Shown here one piece after another: positions 34,913-46,349 of a DNA stretch of 64,000 nucleotides. Made by a program: the position numbers and the translations under genes. The notes under the pieces are model-generated. The model had not been told where the DNA came from and did not search any database. It saw nothing but the letters and a program-made list of their open reading frames with translations. The stretch is from assembly GCF_026745355.1 (NCBI RefSeq), contig NC_079209.1:16180301-16244300 (forward strand), given 5' to 3'. Source of the stretch: Beta vulgaris subsp. vulgaris (lineage: Eukaryota > Streptophyta > Magnoliopsida > Caryophyllales > Amaranthaceae). How positions within the stretch are numbered: the first letter of the stretch is position 1; the number at the start of each line of letters is the position of its first letter.

Positions 34913-35166
34913 ATAATGAGTTCCTATGATAATGCATACTTATGTGAGAAATGAGAATGAAGTTTATTCGATATAACTCTAAAATGTGATAACTCTAACG
35001 AAAAAGTGATGTAACTCCAAAAAATGAATATAAGAAAAAAAAAGTTCAAAATTTTTTTTTTTAGGAAGGTATAACTCTAATGAACAAGTGTTGTAACTTT
35101 AATCCAATCGTGTGGTTGAGATTTATTCTCATTTCTCATGTAAGGAGCATTCTCATGTGATCTCGC

Positions 35167-35212
<46 letters not shown>

Positions 35213-35351
35213 CTTGGATTAATTCGCATGATATTTGTGTTGGACTGAATCATATTTAATTAATTTTGACCTTGGAATTTGGATGGTGGATGTTAGAGGA
35301 AAATTGGTTCTTAGAGGATGATGGATGTTGGTTGCTGCATATAATGTTGTA
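34746..35351. repeat. TA-rich spacer with two (TA)n tracts and a possible small MITE
   Basis: (TA)n at 34856-34918 and 35170-35206 flank about 250 bp containing GAGAAATGAGAATGAAG and its inverse CTCATTTCTCATG, plus two copies of a TATAACTCTAA...TGTAACT motif. Ends cannot be fixed because of the TA tracts. A similar GAGAACACC...GAGAATAAATCTTGACC stretch follows the (TA)n at 46350. Confidence 0.5.
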
Positions 35352-35666
35352 CTCCCTCCGTTTCCTAAATATCTCCCCTCTTTCCGTTTAAGGGTGTTTC
35401 GAAAAGATCTTCCCTCTTTTGCTTTATTCCTTATTTCGCAAAACAAATTTCCCTATTTACCCTCTCATGTCACTATCATATGGTCCACCATTACATTATT
35501 AATTCAATTTTACTCTCTTTCTTTCTCCTACTTTAACCCCTTTTTATTTGTTTATTTATCTTAACCCCTTTCTCTCTACTTTACTCACACCATGCCCCAC
35601 ACAACTTGATTTTCCTTGGTATATGTAGGAACAGTAAGTGGGAAGATCTTTAGGAAACGGAGGGAG
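35352..35666 (+). mobile_element. Stowaway-type MITE, copy 2
   Basis: 315 bp flanked by TA (35350-35351, 35667-35668), with ends CTCCCTCCGTTTCCTAAAT and, inverted, AGGAAACGGAGGGAG. It is the best-preserved member of the four-copy family. Confidence 0.95.
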
Positions 35667-35814
35667 TACAATTTAATTCCTAATTATGGGTTTATCCAAT
35701 TCACAAACGGAGATTTGCCGAAATTTATGCAGAAAATTTTGTTGTGTATTACTGCATTTTGTTTGCTACATAGCTTCTTAGAGGTTGGATTATGGGAACT
35801 ACATGCATAAAAGT

Positions 35815-36260
35815 TTTTTCTACAAAAAAAAATTAAGCATATTGTGGCGAGTTTTTGGGAAAACCACAACAATATGGTGTATTTAATAATAAAAGTAGGC
35901 ATTTTGTTGCGATTTCATGGGAAAACTGCAACAATATGCCTTTTTATTATTATAAATAAAGCATGATGCTGCGGTTTTCCCATGAAACCACAGTAATATG
36001 CCTTTTTCATATTATTAAAGACATAATATTGCTGCGATTTTCCCAAGAAACTGCAGTAATATGCTTTATGAATCAGATATAAAATAAATATATTGTTGCG
36101 ATTTTGCCCAGAAATCGCAGCAATAGGTTCAGTTATTGTTGTGGTTTAAATCGCAACAATATATTAATTAACTATTGCCGCCCCCTTAATTGTTGTGCGG
36201 CCAAAATCGCCGCAATAGGCCACTTAATGATCGCATAAATAATCATTTATTCTACCAGTG
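35815..36260. mobile_element. CACTA-like element B1 (AACCGCAGCAATA subterminal repeats)
   Basis: About 445 bp composed largely of alternating copies of TATTGCTGCGGTTTT and its complement, in diverged form. The right end CTACCAGTG is the inverse of CACTGGTAG; the left end (TTTCTACAAAAAA) has lost a clear CACTA. There is no coding sequence. It is likely a MITE-sized CACTA derivative. Its right end abuts a LINE fragment in frame-like context, so it may have inserted at or near that junction. Confidence 0.65.
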
Positions 36261-37160
36261 ACTCTCAAAAGCCTGGTTTGGTAGCTTGGAAAGACCTATG
36301 TTGTTCTAAGAAGGAAGGTGGTTTGGGTCCCAGAGATATTTTGTTTTGGAATATTGCTTATATGGGTAGGTATGTTTGGGCTCTTGCTGCCAAGAAAGAT
36401 AATGCCCGGATGAGGTGGATTGATTTTATTTATCTTCATGAACAATCTTTGTGGGATTATGTTCCTAAATCAGAAGCATCCTGGTACTGGAAGAAATTTT
36501 TTGCCACCACGAAAGACAAGTTGAAGCATGTTTTGACATTTGATGAATTGAAAGCCATTAGCACATACTCTGTCAAACTTTTTATAACAAGTTGATTGAA
36601 CAACATCAACAGGTGAGCTGGATGAATTTCACGGGAATAGGTTCTCTTTGCCTAAACATAGATTTATATGTTGGTTGGCTACAAAAAATATGCTCCAAAC
36701 ATCAGAGAAGTTATGCAAGATTGGTGTTTGTCTGAGTGATCAATGCTTGATGTGTGGGAGTAAAAGCCATATCCATTTATTCTTTGAATGTCATTTTAGT
36801 ATGAGATGTTTGGTGGCTATTAAGGAATGGTTGCAGATCAAGTGTGCTGCTACTGAGCTAGGAAGAATCATCAGATTGATAAAGCACAATAAATTGTCTA
36901 AATTTAGGAAGAATGTTGGCTATGCTGTTGTTGATGCTACTACATGCAAAATATGATAGAGTAGGAATAAATGTTTCTGGTATCAAAAAGACCCTGTGAT
37001 TTACAAAGTAATTAGAAATTTACAATATGTTATTAAAAGTAGAGCTATTGCTATACTTCCTGAGAAGATTTCTCAATATAAGGTGGATTCAAGAGCTTAC
37101 ATAAGTGTATAGCTATTTTGGGCCTTTTTTAAGGCGTGTTAGGTTTTAAATCTTGAGTTT
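36261..37160 (+). pseudogene. LINE ORF2 C-terminal fragment
   Basis: 36270-36590 encodes SQKPGLVAWKDLC..KKEGGLG and SWYWKKFF, the segment between reverse transcriptase and zf-RVT. 36648-36960 encodes PKHRFICWLATKNML and CLMCGSKSHIHLFFEC, the zf-RVT Cys/His cluster, then a decayed tail. A frame break lies near 36595-36640. The AT-rich 3' end is near 37160. There is no endonuclease or RT core. Confidence 0.85.
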
Positions 37161-37223
37161 GGTTATAATATATCTACTCTTACATAGCACAAAAAAGAAT
37201 TTATAATTTTTACAAAAACATAA

Positions 37224-38765
37224 TTATAGATAGAAAAATGCTTATTGCAGCGGTCATTAAGTGGCCTATTGCGGCGGTTTTGCCGCGCAGCAATTAAGGG
37301 TGCAGCAATAGGTAAATAATATGTTGTTGCGGTTTTTAACCGCAGCAACATTGAAACATATTGCTGCGGTTTTTAGGTAAAACCGCAGCAATATATGTAT
37401 TTATATCATAATAATAAAGGATATTGCTGCGGTTTTTAAGGAAAAAGCGCAGCAATATGTTGTATTTTATAATGAAAAATACGCATGTTGTTGCGGTTGT
37501 TGCCTAAAACCACAGCAATATTATTGGTACAGCTAAATTTTTTTTTTTAATTTTAAAATCAAATCTGAAATATTGAAACTAAGCAATTAATCCATCCACT
37601 ATCCACCAAATTCACAGACAACCAAAAGATGAAATGACATCTTATAATCAACAACACACTCTAAAATTTATGTTTCCAGAAAATATTTACAAAAAATATA
37701 AATGAATAAATAACTTATAATAAAAAAATATAACTAAAACACGAAAAAACAGATTATGAAATAACAAATAATTTCTAGATCTAGTGAAATTACCAGAATA
37801 TTAAACAAACATAAATAAAAGAGGAATTACAAATAAAAGAGGAATCAAAGAAAAAAGAGGAATTACTGCCGCCATGAGACAACACTCAACACCAACACAA
37901 CAAAAAAAATCTACTACCGAGTTGAAGGACCAAGAATAACAAACCACAGTACCACACTCACGAATTGAACCTCAACAACATTAAACTGAACCAAGAAACA
38001 GAAGAAAAATCAGGGACAAGAGTCACATACAACCGCAACCAACAACAGCAACAGGCTCGCATAAATGAAACCCACATTCAACAGTGGTAGAACAACATTA
38101 GACTAAAAACAACAGGAAACAAGTAGAAGATAACACCACACAAATTTCCTAACCGAGACGAACGAACAATCAACGCAACCTACGAAGGATTCTAGTTGTT
38201 TTTCGGTGAGCGACGAACGAACCGACGCCGACCACGAAGGATTCGAGTTGTTTTCTGGCCGAGACGACGCACGAACGGTCGACGCAACCCAAGAAGGATT
38301 GATCAAGTTGTTTTCTGGCGAGCGACTGTGAGTAGACCGGAAGAAGACGACTATGAGTAGAGATGACAGATGAGAGAGGAGAGGAAGGCTGATGGGTGAA
38401 TAGAGAAAAATGAGATCTAAAGATCGAGGAAGGAGAGGAAGGCTGATGGGTGAAGAGAGAGAAATGAGATCTAAAGAGGAGGGAAAGATAGAGAGCGTGA
38501 GGAATAGATTATAAAGCCCTGATGACCCTATTGCTGCAGTTTTTAGAAGAAACCGCAGCAATAGGTTAAAATAATATTTTTATATTATTTTAATATATTG
38601 CTGTGGTTTTTGACAGAAACCGCAGCAATATATTTGCTGTTGAAACCATATTGCTGCGGTTTTCGGTCGAAATCGCAGCAATATGGTTATTTTATATTTT
38701 CTTTTTACTTGATATATTGTTGCGTATGTGTAAAACCGCAGCAATAAACAATTATTCTACTAGTG
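37224..38765. mobile_element. CACTA-like element B2 (AACCGCAGCAATA subterminal repeats)
   Basis: About 1.54 kb. The right end CTACTAGTG (38757-38765) is the inverse of CACTAGTAG. The left end is diverged (TAGATAGAAAAATGC). Both sides carry arrays of TTGCTGCGGTTTT and inverses (37240-37530, 38525-38745). The left subterminal sequence (TCATTAAGTGGCCTATTGCGGCGG) is the inverse of the right end of B1, so both are one family. The middle (37560-38500) has an unrelated tract with three imperfect GAAGGATT..GTTGTTTTC repeats (38185-38320) and no recognisable protein. Confidence 0.75.
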
Positions 38766-38794
38766 GTAGTGTCCAAAACTATGCATTGGCATGC

Positions 38795-38840
38795 ATGAAA
38801 AGTAAAAGAGGGAGGATCCTTAGGAACTAGAGGAAGTAGA
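38795..38840 (+). repeat. Stowaway MITE end fragment
   Basis: AAAAGTAAAAGAGGGAGGATCCTTAGG followed by AACTAGAGGAAGTA resembles the right terminus of the local Stowaway family. Only this end remains. Confidence 0.5.
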
Positions 38841-38844
38841 TTAT

Positions 38845-39173
38845 GGAAGTTGTTACTAGAGGGAATACCATCTGATTTGGACAATAAAATGTATGATCAA
38901 AGTACAAAAAAGTAAAAGATAATTAGAAAAAAGTAAGAGATAAGTTTCAAAAAGTAAAAGAAAGATGGTAAAGACAAACTTTCTTAGTTTCTTCCTATTA
39001 ACTTGATTCCATCTACTTATAGTTTAATGTCATTGTCACTAAATTTAGGATCTAACTGTGTTGCTAATACAACCAACAAACATCTACCTTATTAGGACTG
39101 CTTATTTTTTCTTAATATCATAATCTTTTATCTAGTATCGTTTGTATTTCTAGTATATACGCTAATTCTAGTA
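38845..39173. other. AT-rich intergenic
   Basis: No gene. It contains CTACCTTATTAGGACTGCTTATTTTTTC (39085-39112), repeated at 39362-39390 and, diverged, at 45355-45390. Confidence 0.5.
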
Positions 39174-39350
39174 CCAAGGATGTCTTGGCCTAGTGGTTAC
39201 GTTTGAGGTGCTGTCAACGATAGGTCAATGGTTCGAATCCCCTCTTCCCTTGTTTGTACTTTGTACTGCCTTCGTGACTCATATGGATCAAAAGAATACA
39301 CGCTACTCTAGATTAATGTAATGTAAATCTAGGATATAAATGTGTTGATG
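39174..39350 (+). mobile_element. tRNA-derived SINE
   Basis: An RNA polymerase III box A-like motif TTGGCCTAGTGG (39185-39196) and a box B GGTTCGAATCC (39230-39240) are spaced as in a tRNA. They are followed by an unrelated body. There is no cloverleaf acceptor pairing that would make a true tRNA. Edges are approximate and no target duplication was fixed. Confidence 0.65.
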
Positions 39351-39390
39351 AGCCAACCAAATCGCAACTACCTTATTAGGAATGATTATT

Positions 39391-39560
39391 TTTTCGGTTT
39401 TTTCACCAGGTACCCTTAAGGTTTTACGATATGCACCAAGTACCCCTCTTGTTTAAGAAATTCACCAGATGTCCTTGTGATTTATATAGAACGCACCAGA
39501 GACCCTGCATGACTAACGGCCATAAACTATGTTAGTTATTAAGCCTAGGTTAACCTAATG
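39391..39560 (+). mobile_element. One terminus of a second Mutator-like element
   Basis: CGGTTTTTTCACCAGGTACCC and the following GCACCAAGTACCCCTCTTGTTTAAG, then CATGACTAACGGCC, parallel the inverted repeat of the element at 13000-14096. No matching right end was found before 45400, so it is truncated or rearranged. Confidence 0.7.
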
Positions 39561-40082
39561 AAACATAATCAAACCTAATTGAACTTAGTTAACTTTCTTT
39601 TTATTGTTTTCTTCTTCATCCACATTCCCTCTCCTTCCTCCTTCATCCCTTGCCACCCCTCTGCCTCTAGCTAGGTAGGAAAGTAAAATTAATCCTTGAA
39701 CATACATCGGCTTCTCTGGTACGAAATGAGCCACTTCAAATAGGTTCATTGCTCCAGCCCAGAATACGATTAATCCTTCTCTCCTGCCCCTATCCCCTGC
39801 CACTCCCGAAGTTTCCTTTCATTCCCACTCCCTTAATCCCCTCCCCGTCCACCTGTTCCACCCCTCCCCTCAAAAAAATCGATTCTAAACAATAGCTTGT
39901 TAAATTTCCCTCCAAATATCAATAATTCTAACATTGTAATTTTTTTGGGATTGAGTTCTCAATGCTTGGGACCCTAGGTACTGCCACACGTGCATCTTCT
40001 CTATAACGCTAGAACAATCTTACATTCAACAAAAAAAATTTACAAACACTTGGATACCTAAATTAATAATTACTACTTGGAA
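39561..40082. other. Unassigned sequence left of the copia element
   Basis: Pyrimidine-rich tracts (39595-39660, 39775-39870), possibly the interior of the Mutator-like element. No gene recognised. Confidence 0.4.
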
Positions 40083-40087
40083 GCACC

Positions 40088-40413
40088 TGTTTGAAATTTT
40101 GAGCTTAAGGTTTGGTGTATAAGAGTGGAATGTTTTATTTATAAAAGGAAGAGAGGAGATTTGTGGAACATTACAACTTGTATTTATTTATACACTTACA
40201 AACTTCACAACTTGCATATATATATACTTGACCAAGTCGGTGCTTTTCTTCTACCGACATTGAGATGAATTTTCTAGATTCCCCTAAGCTCTTCTTCATA
40301 GTTCTATTCCTATGTCATCATGTTACTTCCTTTTATTTTATTTTTTTCTCTCTAATATTCTAGATAATACTAGGCTAGAATTTCACTAGATTTTTCTAGA
40401 TTAGTTTTCAACA
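40088..40413 (-). repeat. 3' LTR of the young copia element
   Basis: 326 bp, TGTTTGAAATTTTG to TAGTTTTCAACA on the plus strand, differing from the right LTR at three positions. It is flanked on the left by GCACC (40083-40087), matching GCACC at 44944-44948. A polypurine tract (TTAGGGGGAG on the minus strand, 40423-40414) adjoins its inner edge. Confidence 0.97.
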
Positions 40414-40419
40414 CTCCCC

Positions 40420-43400
40420 CTAATCTGAAAAATCTTGAACTCCAATTTGTCTTCTGAACAGGATGAACTTCTCTGTCGGAATTGCTTTAGTGAATAGGTC
40501 AGCGAGCTGCTCCCCCGTCTTGCAGAATTGTAGTTCGATCTCATGTTTGTCGACCAACTCTCGGATGAAATGATGTCGTATCTCAATGTGCTTCGTGCGG
40601 CTGTGAAAGACTGGATTCTTTGTCATGGCTATTGCAGACATGTTGTCGCAATAGATAATTGGTGGTTCTTCTGATGTCTGTTGTAGATCATTGAGAATTC
40701 TCTTCAGCCATACTGCTTCACATGCTGCACTTGTTGCTGCTACATACTCTGCTTCTGCTGATGACAGAGCTACTGTAGCTTGTTTCTTTGATGACCAAGA
40801 TATGGCCTTGGTTCCCAGCTGGAAGACGTATCCACTTGTACTCTTTCGATCGTCAATGCTTCCGGCCCAATCGCTGTTTGTGTATCCTGTAAGCTTGTGA
40901 TTCTCCTATGTTTCGTACAGAATTCCATAACTTTTTGTTTTTTTGACATACCTGAGAATCCTTTTTGCTGCTGCTAAGTGAGCTTTACTTGGCTCACTCA
41001 TGAATCTGGATACTATGCTGACAGCATGTACTATGTCGGGCCTAGTATGTGTGAGGTAGATGAGGGAGCCGACCAAACTTCTATATATTGACGCATCGAC
41101 CTTCTCTTTGCCATCGTTCTTAGATAGCCTTTCATTAAGTGCCATTGGTGTAGCCAATGGCTTGCATTCACTCATGTTGAATTTCTTAAGTAGGTCGTCT
41201 GCATATTTCTCCTGTGAGAGAAATATTCTTCCTGGGCTTTGCTTGACTTGCATGCCAAGGAAGTACTTCATGGCACCAAGGTCGGTCATTTCATATTCCG
41301 ACATTATTGCCTTCTTAAATTCCTTAATTATTTTTGAATTAGTGCCTGTGTAGATTAGATCATCTACATAAAGACACAATATGAGAAAATCTTGTGATCC
41401 TTGGGCCTTGATATATAGTGATGGCTCACTTGGGCTTTTTGTAAACCCATTTTGAAGTAGGTAGCCATCTATTTTGCTATTCCAGGCCCTAAGTGCTTGC
41501 TTAAGCCCATAAAGGGCTTTACGAAGGCGGTATACTTTGTCTTCTTTGCCTTCGATGAGATATCCTTGCGGTTGCTCAACATATACTTCTTCTTCGAGCT
41601 CAACGTTTAGAAATGCCGACTTGACATCTAATTGAAAGACTGGTAATTTAAGTTGAGCAGCAAGAGCAAGGACTGACCTGATAGTCTCCATGCGGACAAC
41701 GGTAGCATATGTCTCGTTAAAGTCAATCCCTGGTTGTTGGGAGTAACCTTTTGCGACGAGACGAGCCTTGTATTTCTGGATGGAGCCATCTTCGTTATAC
41801 TTGACCTTGTAGACCCATTTGAGACCGATGACTTCTTTGTCTTCAGGTTTCTCAACAAGCTCCCATGTGTTGTTTTTCTCGATCATCTTGATTTCTTCAT
41901 TCATGGCCTCGATCCATTTCTCTTCTTGTGATGCTTCTTGAAAGCTTTGTGGTTCGCTAGTGAAGAGAGCCATGATAGCTTGATTGCACTGGAAATCCTC
42001 CAAGTAGCTTGGTGGTCGCCGCTCTCTTTGTGAACGTCGTACTACTGGAGCTAAGCTTTGAGAGCTTGATCCTGATGTTGGACTCACCGATCTCGAGAAT
42101 GTTGTTGGAGATCTCGGTGATGATGGACTAGAGGATGATTGTGTTGCTGGATAATTTGGGCCTTCATCCTCTCTTGGGCTTGGTGGAAGAAAATCTCCTT
42201 CACGTGGCTGAGATTCATTCTTCATCCACGTCCGTTGAGCTCCTTCATCGAATATGACATCTCTTGAGATTATTAGGCTCTTAGATTCGGGTTGATAGAG
42301 ACGATATCCTTTAGATTCGTCACTGTATCCAATGAAGATACATTTTTCTCCTTTTCCATCGAGTTTTTCCCGATTTTCTTTCGGGATGTGGGCATATGCA
42401 ATGCACCCGAATACTTTGAGGTGCTCCACTCTTGGCTTTCTTTTATGCCAAGCTTCATAGGGTGTCATACCCATGACGACCTTCGTGGGAGATCGATTGA
42501 GAATGTAGATAGCCATATGTACGGCTTCTGCCCAAAAACATTTGGGCAAGTTTTTGCCTTGCATCATGCTTCGGGCCATCTCAGCAATGGTCCGATTTCT
42601 TCTCTCCGCAACACCATTTTGCTGAGGTGTGCGTCTGACAGTTAATTCTCTTTTGATTCCGTGCTCCTTACAGAAGCTGTTGAATTCTTTACTTGTAAAT
42701 TCTCCCCCACGATCTGTTCTTAGAATTTTTATTGAATGCCCACTTTGTTTTTCTGTGAGGGCTTTAAATTGCATGAAGTGGGAAAATGCTTCCGACTTTT
42801 TCTCCAAGATATAAACCCACATCATGCGAGTGAAATCATCGACAAATAATAGAAAATATCTTTTTCCGCCAAGAGACGGATTTCTGGTAGGGCCCCATAT
42901 ATCTGCATGAACAAGCTCTAATGGAGCTCTGGCCCTCCAGGATGAAGTAGGGAATGGCAATCTATGCATTTTGCCATATATACAGCCCTCACATATTTTT
43001 CTTTCATTAGTTATAGGTGGAAGCCCAATCACCATTTCCTTTTGTTTTAACAGTTTTAAACTGTTAAAATTTAGATGCCCGAATCTCAAATGCCACAATG
43101 TGGACTCATCCACCATAGAACTTAGGGCAACATTATGCTCCAATTGCATTCTTAATGGAAATATTTTATTAGGAGCCATCTTATCAAATATGAGGCATTT
43201 ATTAGCATCAAATTTCACCATATAGCCTCTTTGAATTAGTTGGCCTACACTTAATAAATTTTGTGCAAGTCCGGGGACATAGAAAACATCAGAAATAAAT
43301 TTAGACGAGCCGTTTTTTGTTCTAACAGCTATTGTCCCCTTGCCTGCAACCTCTTGGTTGCTTCCATCACCAAGAGTAATTTGTGTTTTTATGTTTTCGT

Positions 43401-43720
43401 CTAGACTGACAAATGAATTTTTGTTGCCAGTCATGTGGTTTGAACAACCACTATCAATATACCATATATCATTTGACTCTTGGTGAGCATTTAAACATGT
43501 ATAAAATAATTGATCTCTAGGCTCCTTATTTTCCGTAAAATTGGCCTCCTCCTTTTGCCGGAACCAACAATCTTTTTCAAAATGAGTGTGCTTTTTGCAT
43601 CTTTTACACTTATACCGGCAATCTTGTGTATTATGGCCATTTTTCTTACATAAATTACAATAGGAGCCAGATGGATTATTTTCTCGAATTCCTTGATTTT
43701 TATAACTTCCTCTCCCCTGC
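40420..43720 (-). pseudogene. Copia pol: protease, integrase, RT, RNase H
   Basis: The frame is open from about 43720 to 40909. Zinc knuckle Cys/His pairs and YIDSGCSNHMTG (protease Asp) lie near 43640-43430. The pre-integrase LWHLRFGHLNFNSLKLL and CEGCIYGK follow. Integrase runs from ELVHADIWGPT, with DDFTRMMWVY and a DRGGEF block, then GIKRELTVRRTPQQNGVAER. The RT region has WVYKVKYNEDGSIQKYKARLVAKGY, QLDVKSAFLN and the catalytic LYVDDLIYTG. A TAG at 40908-40906 ends the frame after YGILYET. RNase H then continues in the same frame (SDWAG, DRKSTSGYVF, ALSSAEAEY, HIEIRHHFIRE) to 40420. Only one stop separates RT from RNase H. The upstream gag frame joins only through a frameshift. Confidence 0.95.
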
Positions 43721-44483
43721 TACGGTTATATGAAGTACCTCCTTTACCGTAGCCATTTCTACTTTTATTTTCTCCATTATTAGAGAATTTTAATTTTGCT
43801 TGAAAAGCTTGTTCTAGTGGCTGCTCTATAAATCTACGCATTCTATCTTCATGTGCGAGAAGGGAGCCCATTAATTCAGTTAAACTTAATTTAGATAAAT
43901 CTTTATTAGACTCTTCTATAGCAGCCACTATATGATCATAATTTTTGGGGAGACTTCTTAATATTTTCCGAACAATTTGGACATCTTCAATTTTATCTCC
44001 ATTAGTTCGGATTTGATTTATAATATTTGTTACTCGACTAAAAAACTCTTGAATTGTTTCATTTTCCACCATTAATAAATTATCAAAGTCTCTCCATAAA
44101 GATTGGAGTTTGAAGAGTATTACCTTTTCGGAGCCCCTATATTTTGTCTCCAGGATACTCCAAGCCTCCTTGGCCGTTGTAGCAGCCATAATAGTAGGGA
44201 GGATTGTTTCATCTACTCCCCGATATATTAAGTATAGGGCATAATTATCCCTTATCCGATTTTGTTTATATTGCTTGCGGCGTGCTTCATCCCAAGTAGC
44301 TTCTTGGATTAAATCATTTGGTTGTTCATAACCATTTTGTACTAACTCCCACAAATCTTGTGAGATAAATATGGATTTCATTTGGATAGACCATTGTTGA
44401 TATTTTTCTCCCTTAAATGTGGGTACCCAATTTACTTGGGGGTAGTTAAATGTGTTTGAGGTTGAAGTGTTTGGGGAAGACAT
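43491..44483 (-). pseudogene. Copia gag, frameshifted
   Basis: Begins MSSPNTSTSN at 44483, 120 bp from the LTR, in standard position. The UBN2-type capsid region has WVPTFKGEKYQQWSIQMKS, QEFFSRVTNIINQIR and AIEESNKDLSKLSLTELMGS. After a Gly/Arg/Asn-rich linker (GYGKGGTSYNRSRG) the frame slips by one base near 43720. The last ~80 residues are therefore out of register and lose the zinc knuckle, which is read in the pol frame. Gag packages the element RNA. Family copies make one gag-pol protein, so this is inferred to be a single-base loss. Confidence 0.9.
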
Positions 44484-44617
44484 TTTAATTTATGTGGTGT
44501 TTAGTTTTTTTTTTAAGGGAGTTGGATTATCTTGTGTTTGGTGTATAAATTTTATGGGAGTATGATAAATTGTATAATATGATGGAGGCTTTGGGATTAT
44601 ATTGGCTCGGATACCAC

Positions 44618-44943
44618 TGTTTGAAATTTTGAGCTTAAGGTTTGGTGTATAAGAGTAGAATGTTTTATTTATAAAAGGAAGAGAGGAGATTTGTGGAACA
44701 TTACAACTTGTATTTATTCATACACTTACAAACTTCACAACTTGCATATATATATACTTGACCAAGTCAGTGCTTTTCTTCTACCGACATTGAGATGAAT
44801 TTTCTAGATTCCCCTAAGCTCTTCTTCATAGTTCTATTCCTATGTCATCATGTTACTTCCTTTTATTTTATTTTTTTCTCTCTAATATTCTAGATAATAC
44901 TAGGCTAGAATTTCACTAGATTTTTCTAGATTAGTTTTCAACA
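44618..44943 (-). repeat. 5' LTR of the young copia element
   Basis: 326 bp. Differs from the left LTR by GTAGAATG versus GTGGAATG, TTATTCATAC versus TTATTTATAC, and AGTCAGTG versus AGTCGGTG. Right flank GCACC. Confidence 0.97.
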
Positions 44944-44948
44944 GCACC

Positions 44949-45725
44949 AACATTTGGATCAGATAAGTAAACCAACCACTCCCTAACAACTTAAGATAAG
45001 TAAAATCCCTTTGAGAATTAACATTACTGGTATTTTGGAAAATAATAGTGCTCACTAAATCATCCAAAACACTCAATTTCTCAATTGAACTCTACAATTT
45101 TATTGACCCATTAACCAAAATTTTCTCTCTGCTTAGTGTAATTGGCGATGCTTCAGGAAAGCCATGAATTTCTTTACAGGAACTTAAGCATTCTAGTGTT
45201 CAGTGTGAAGGAGAGAGAGAGTAGGAACAAGAAAGTGTTGTAGGGCACTGAGTCGGAGTAGAGAGAGGAGGAAGCAGAAGGTGGTGGCCTGGTGGGTAGT
45301 GTGATGGTTAGTGGGAAGGAGATAGAGGAATAAGGAAGAAGTTGTAGGTGGTGTAGAATCTTATTAGGCTACTTCTTATTAGGAATAATTATATTCTCTT
45401 AATATCATAATCTTTTATTTAGTGTGATATGTATTTATAGTATATATGGAGTTTGCTTGAATTAATTTCTATAAAGTTTTCATCATCAGCAATTTTTCAT
45501 GATTCGTAGAAATTAATTCGTAATCATATTTATTGTATGAGATATTCATAACCGTTTTTCAACTGTTTCAATCTTTTCTAGGGACATACTAGTTCTTGTT
45601 CCAGGCGATACGTCCCAAATTATTTAACAACATGTATCTGAAGTCTTCAAAAATAGAATAATATATTGTCTTTAAAGGATTTTCCATCACAAAGACCAAC
45701 ATGATTATTTGTTTGTCTTGGGTCA
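44949..45725. other. Host sequence right of the copia element
   Basis: No gene. It continues the sequence that ends at 40087. 45355-45440 (CTTATTAGGAATAATTATATTCTCTTAATATC) repeats 39085-39165 in diverged form. Confidence 0.5.
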
Positions 45726-45755
45726 TATATATATGTATGTATGTATATATATATG

Positions 45756-45811
<56 letters not shown>

Positions 45812-45882
45812 CATATATATATATACATATATACATATATATATATACATATATATATATATACATACATATATATATATAC

Positions 45883-45925
<43 letters not shown>

Positions 45926-45946
45926 TATGTATGTATGTACATATAT
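45726..45946. repeat. (TA)n microsatellite with TACA/TATG steps
   Basis: About 220 bp of TA with regular CATA/GTATG variants. The Tyr/Ile frames are artefacts. Confidence 0.95.
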
Positions 45947-45947
45947 A

Positions 45948-46225
45948 CTACCTTCGTTTCCTAAAGATCTTCCCCCTTTTTGTTTAAGTGTGTTTCCAAA
46001 AGATCTTCCTTATTTTAATTTATTCCTTATTTGGAATTTTTTTCCCTTTTTACCCTTTCATCCCTATCATATGGTCCACCATTACATTATTAATTCAATT
46101 TTACTCCATTTCTCTCTCCAACTGTAACTCCTTTTTATTTGTTTATTTCTCTCTCACACACAAATAGATCCTCATTGGTATATGTCGGAACAGTAACAAG
46201 GAAAATCTTTAGGAAACGGAGGGAG
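45948..46225 (+). mobile_element. Stowaway-type MITE, copy 3
   Basis: 278 bp, TA-flanked (45946-45947, 46226-46227), inserted between two TA tracts. Ends are CTACCTTCGTTTCCTAAAGATC and, inverted, AGGAAACGGAGGGAG. Confidence 0.92.
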
Positions 46226-46227
46226 TA

Positions 46228-46261
46228 TATGTGTATGTGTATGTGTATGTGTATGTGTGTG

Positions 46262-46323
<62 letters not shown>

Positions 46324-46345
46324 TAATATTAATATATATATATAT
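46228..46345. repeat. (TG)n/(TA)n microsatellite
   Basis: GTGTAT repeats followed by pure TA and a short ATATTATAATATTAATAT tract. Confidence 0.92.
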
Positions 46346-46349
46346 ATGA

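Larger units (their letters stand above)
40088..44943 (-). mobile_element. Nearly complete Ty1/copia retrotransposon
   Basis: 4856 bp with two 326-bp LTRs, 5-bp target duplication GCACC, a primer site next to the right LTR (TGGTATCCGAGCC on the minus strand, 44616-44604, close to the initiator-Met complement) and a polypurine tract. Coding order on the minus strand is gag, protease, integrase, reverse transcriptase, RNase H, the copia order. Three LTR differences in 326 bp (0.9%) indicate a recent insertion. Two lesions break the polyprotein: a frameshift in gag near 43720 and an in-frame TAG at 40908-40906. It could not move on its own as read. Confidence 0.97.

Noticed and set aside
39174..39260. 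True tRNA gene
   Set aside because: Box A and box B are present, but acceptor and anticodon arms do not pair convincingly and the sequence continues as a SINE body.
41060..43225. Plus-strand frames of 60-117 residues
   Set aside because: Antisense shadows of the copia pol gene on the minus strand.
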